NCBI GenBank assembly: GCA_030035585.1
Contig: CM057482.1
Coordinates: 46,977,501 to 47,041,500 of the forward strand
Reading direction: 5' to 3'
DNA length: 64,000 nt
Origin: Dugong dugon
Lineage: Eukaryota > Chordata > Mammalia > Sirenia > Dugongidae
The position numbers and the translations under genes are program-made. Positions 60,870-64,000 of the stretch are shown piece after piece (position 1 is the stretch's first letter; every line of letters starts with the position of its first letter). The notes under the pieces were generated by a model. The model saw only the letters and a list, made by a program, of their open reading frames with translations, was not told the origin of the DNA and searched no databases.

Positions 60870-61170
60870 TGCTAAATACTTTTATTATTTCTAATAGTTT
60901 GTATATGTTGATGGGGTTTCTATGAAGCTAAGTGTATCATTCGCCAATAAGACAGTTTTGTCTCTTCCTTTCTAATCTTTATGCCTTTAATTCCTTCTTG
61001 TTTCACGCTTCTGGTTGGGACTTACAAAACCATGTTGTATGTGAAATGAGATTGTGGCATCCAAAGTTTTTCCCATTGAAAATGATGCTTGCTGTGGGAA
61101 TTTGATAGATATAATTATCAGGCTAAGGAAGTTCTCTTTTCGACTCAAGGAGAGTGGGTTTGGATTGAGA
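60870..61170 (-). repeat. Old L1 ORF2 fragment, antisense
   Basis: TTTCTAATCTTTATGCCTTT and GTTCTCTTTTCGACTCAAGG follow reversed ORF2 order but are much diverged. The fragment stops where the next L1's poly(T) begins. Confidence 0.65.
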
Positions 61171-63513
61171 GATTTTTTTTTCCTTAAGCATCTATTTATT
61201 ATTTTTTTTATTGTGCTTTAGCTGAAAGATTACTGCTCAAGTTAGTTTATCATACAAACATTTATATACACATTGCTATGTAACCCTAGCTGCTATCCCT
61301 ATAATGTGACAGCACACTCCTCCTTTCCACCACGGATTTCCTGGGTCCATTCAACCAGCTCCTATCCCTTTCTGCCTTCTCAACTTGCCTCTGGACAGGA
61401 GCTTCCATTTAGTCTAGTGTATCTACTGAACTAAGAAGCACACTCTTCAGAAGTATCATTTTATGTCTTATAGTCCAATCTATTCCTTGTCTGAAGAGTT
61501 GGCATTGGGAATGATTTTAGCTCTGGGTTAACAGAGAGTCCGAAGGCCATGTCTACGGGGGTTACTCCAGTCTCGGTCAGACCATTAAGTCTGGCCTTCT
61601 TACTAGAATTTGAATTCTGCACCCCACTTTTCTCCTGCGCCATCACGGACTCTCTGCTTTGTTCTGTGTCAGGGCGGTCACTGGTGGTAGCCAGGCACCA
61701 TCTAGTTCTTCTGGTCTCAGGCTGATGGAGTCTCTGGTTTATGTTGCCCATTTTGTCTTTTGGGCTAGTATTTTCCTTGTGTCTTTGGTGTTCTTCATTC
61801 TCCGTTGTTCCAGGTGGGCTGGGACCAATTGATGCATCTTAGATGGCCGCTCACGAACTTTTAAGACCCCAGATGCCACTCACCAAAGTGAGATGCAGAA
61901 CATTTTCTTAATAAACTTTGTTATGCCCATTGACCTACATGTCCCCTGAAACCATGGTCCCCAGACCCCTACCCTTGCTACACTGTCCCTTGACGTGTTT
62001 GTGTTCAGCAAACTTATTACCTTTTGGTTTAGTCCAGTGGTGTGACTTCCCCTGTATTGTGTATTGTCCTTCCCTTCACCTAAGATAATTCTTGTCTACT
62101 ATCTAGTTAGTGAATTCCCCTCTCCTTCCCTCCCTATCCTCATAATGATCAAAAAATGTTTTCTTCTGTGTTGAAACTTTTCTTAAGTTCTTATAATAGT
62201 GGTCACATATAATATTTGTCCTTTTGCAATTGACTAATTTCACTCAGCATAATGAGTTCCAGATTCATCCATGTTATGAGATGTTTCATAGATTCATCAT
62301 TGTTCTTTATCATTGGGTAGTATTCCACTGTGTGAATATACCATAATTTGTTTATCCGTTCATCTGTTGATGGGCACCTAGGTTGTTTCCATCTTTTGCT
62401 ATTGTGAACATTGCTGCAATGAACATGGGTGTGCATATATCTATTCCTGTGACAGCTCTTATTTCTCTAGGATATATTCCAAGGAGTGGGATTGCTGGAT
62501 TGTATGGTACTTTTATTTCTAGACTTTTAAGGAAGCGCCAAATTGATTTCCAAAGTGGCTGTACCATTTTACATTTCCACCAGCAGCATATAAGTGTTCA
62601 AGCTCTCTACAACCTCTCCAAAATTTATTATTTTGTGTTTTTTGGATTAATGCTAGCTTTGATGGGGTGAGATGGTATCTCGTGTAGTTTTGATTTGCAT
62701 TTCTCAAATGGCTAATGATCGTGGGCATTTCCTCACATATCTGTTAGCTGCCTGAATGTCTTCTTTGGTAAAGTGTCTGTTCTTATCCTTTGCCGATTTT
62801 TTAATTGGGTTATCTGTCTTTCTGTTGTTAAGGTTTTGTAGTATTTTGTAGATTTTAGAGATTAGACCTTGATTGGATATGTTGTAGCCAAAAATTTTTT
62901 TCCCAGTCTGTAGGTGGTCTTTTTATTCTTTTGATGAAGTCTTTTGATGAGCATAAGTGTTTGATTTTTAGGAGTTCCAGTTATCTAGCTTCTCTTCTGG
63001 TGTTTGTGCATTGTTACTTATGGTTTGTATTCTTTTCATGCCATGTATTAGGGCTCCTAGCATTGTCTCTATTTTTTCTTCCATGATCTTTATCGTTTAG
63101 ATTTTGTATTTAGGTCTTTGATGCATTTGGAGTTAGTTTTTGTGCATGGCGTGAGATATGGGTCTTGTTTCAGTTTTTTGCACGTGAATATCCAGTTATG
63201 TCAGCACCATTTGTTAAAGAGACTATCTTTCCCCCAATTAATGGACTTTGGGCCTTTGTCAAATATCATCTGCTCATAGGTGGATGAATTTATGTCTGGA
63301 TTCTCAATTCTGTTCCATTGGTCTATGTATCTGTTGTTGTACCAATACCAAGCTGTTTTGACTACCATGGTGATATAATAGGTTCTAAAATCAGGTAGTG
63401 TGAGGCCTCCCACTTTGTTCTTCTTCTTCAGTAGTGCTTTACTTTTCTGGGGTCTCTTCCCTTTCCATATGAAGTTGGTGATTTGTTTCTCCATCTCATT
63501 AAAAAATGTCATT
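61171..63513 (-). repeat. L1 LINE, elephant-type 3' UTR plus ORF2 end, antisense
   Basis: A poly(T) near 61,171 marks the 3' end. A roughly 1-kb 3' UTR follows (CTTTTAAGACCCCAGATGCC near 61,858), then reversed ORF2 up to 63513. Minus-strand translation shows ORF2 C-terminal text such as [20 protein letters not shown] (63,425-63,485) and [19 protein letters not shown]. The frame is fairly well kept, suggesting a younger copy than the other L1s. It stops abruptly at the head-to-head junction. Confidence 0.92.
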
Positions 63514-64000
63514 GGAAATGATCCAGCAATCCCACTTCTAGGAATATATCCTAGAGAAATAAGAGCCGTCACATGAGTAGACATATGTATACCCATATTC
63601 ACTGCAGTACTGTTCACAATAGCAAAAAGATGGAAACAACCTAGATGCTCATCAACAGATGAACAGATAAACAAACTATGGTACATATACACAATGGAGT
63701 ATTATGCAACAATAAAGAACAATGATGAATCTGTGAAGCATCTCATAACATGGATGAAACTGGAGGACATTATGCTGAGGGAAATAAGTCAATCACAAAA
63801 GGACAAATACTGTATGAGACCTCTACTGTAAAAACTCATGTCAAAGTTTACACACAAAAAGAAACAATCTTTGTTGGTTACGAGAGATTCTGGGGGGGAA
63901 CTAAATAGACAAGAGATAAGTGTTAATTTTGGTGAAGAGCAAGACAGTACACAATACTGGGGAAGCCAGCACAACTTGTACAAAGAAAGGCCATGGAAGC
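63514..64000 (+). repeat. L1 LINE, sense, 3' part, continues past the window
   Basis: CCAGCAATCCCACTTCTAGG, AGATGGAAACAACCTAGATG and GAAATAAGTCAATCACAAAA run in sense through the ORF2 end into the 3' UTR. The same text occurs reversed at about 62,220-62,510 in the neighbouring copy. Confidence 0.92.

Larger units (their letters stand above)
1..64000 (-). other. ADAMTS17: ADAMTS17 locus, partial gene spanning the window
   Basis: Four minus-strand exons encode consecutive parts of ADAMTS17, a secreted zinc metalloprotease of the ADAMTS family that acts in the extracellular matrix. In humans its loss causes a Weill-Marchesani-like syndrome (short stature, lens defects), and in dogs lens luxation or glaucoma; this is family knowledge, not read from the sequence. 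Visible here are the spacer domain and the second thrombospondin type 1 repeat. The exon order, phases and introns (11,933, 3,658 and 2,872 bp) are consistent with an intact gene. Neither the promoter, the start codon nor the stop codon is in the window, so the transcript enters from the right and leaves at the left. No second host gene was recognised on either strand. Confidence 0.88.
59623..64000 (-). other. ADAMTS17: ADAMTS17 intron upstream of the first visible exon (partial)
   Basis: The first 900 bp (59623-60530) show no recognisable repeat or exon. From about 60,530 the sequence turns AT-rich, and from 60,870 onward it is L1-derived up to the window edge. The region includes two L1 copies pointing toward each other. 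I saw no match to the ADAMTS17 cysteine-rich region. Confidence 0.7.

Noticed and set aside
63400-63600. Twin-priming inversion as explanation of the L1 junction
   Set aside because: In twin priming the inverted part should be sequence upstream of the other part. Here both parts cover the same ORF2-end region, so two insertions fit better.

Overview
The window is nuclear DNA from an afrotherian mammal, most likely a proboscidean (elephant or mammoth). The reasoning is by repeat content. About 22 AfroSINE copies lie on both strands, together with an RTE/BovB-type LINE and its short derivative. L1 copies carry the long elephant-type 3' UTR, and there is a MaLR-like LTR family that was still moving after AfroSINEs had inserted. 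Mammal-wide fossils (MIR, L2, MER5A-type and other hAT elements) form the older background. Species assignment is inference; the repeats themselves are seen directly.

Only one host gene is supported: ADAMTS17, transcribed on the minus strand. Four coding exons are visible. In transcript order they are 59622-59542 (start of the spacer domain), 47608-47451 (spacer), 43792-43633 (end of spacer and start of the second thrombospondin type 1 repeat) and 40760-40625 (rest of that repeat). All have AG/GT borders, and the phases 1-1-0-1-2 chain without a break. Translated products match my memory of human ADAMTS17 almost residue for residue. Earlier exons (propeptide, protease, cysteine-rich region) lie beyond the right edge. 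Later exons (remaining thrombospondin repeats, PLAC domain) lie beyond the left edge; I found no trace of them in 1-40,624.

Layout. 1-40,624 is one long intron. It holds antisense L1 debris (110-1480, 9430-11150, 22815-25490), a 22-unit, 38-bp minisatellite (16198-17033), sense L1s (28735-33075), a 5'-truncated RTE LINE with recognisable reverse transcriptase (33293-35640), L1 3' UTRs, and many SINEs. 40,625-47,608 contains three exons with two short introns (2.9 and 3.7 kb). 47,609-59,541 is an 11.9-kb intron with SINEs, three RTE derivatives and a solo LTR. 59,623-64,000 is mostly two L1 copies meeting head to head at about 63,513.

I found no undescribed gene system. The most informative signals concern how the repeats relate. 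The AfroSINE body shares two blocks with the RTE element. A short RTE derivative with one common internal junction occurs five times. An LTR with perfect 5-bp target duplications sits inside an AfroSINE. A transposon with terminal inverted repeats at a TA target carries an LTR-like core with 24-bp tandem units. Repeat edges are by eye, good to roughly 5-20 bases unless a target-site duplication is given. Family names and human protein comparisons are from memory.
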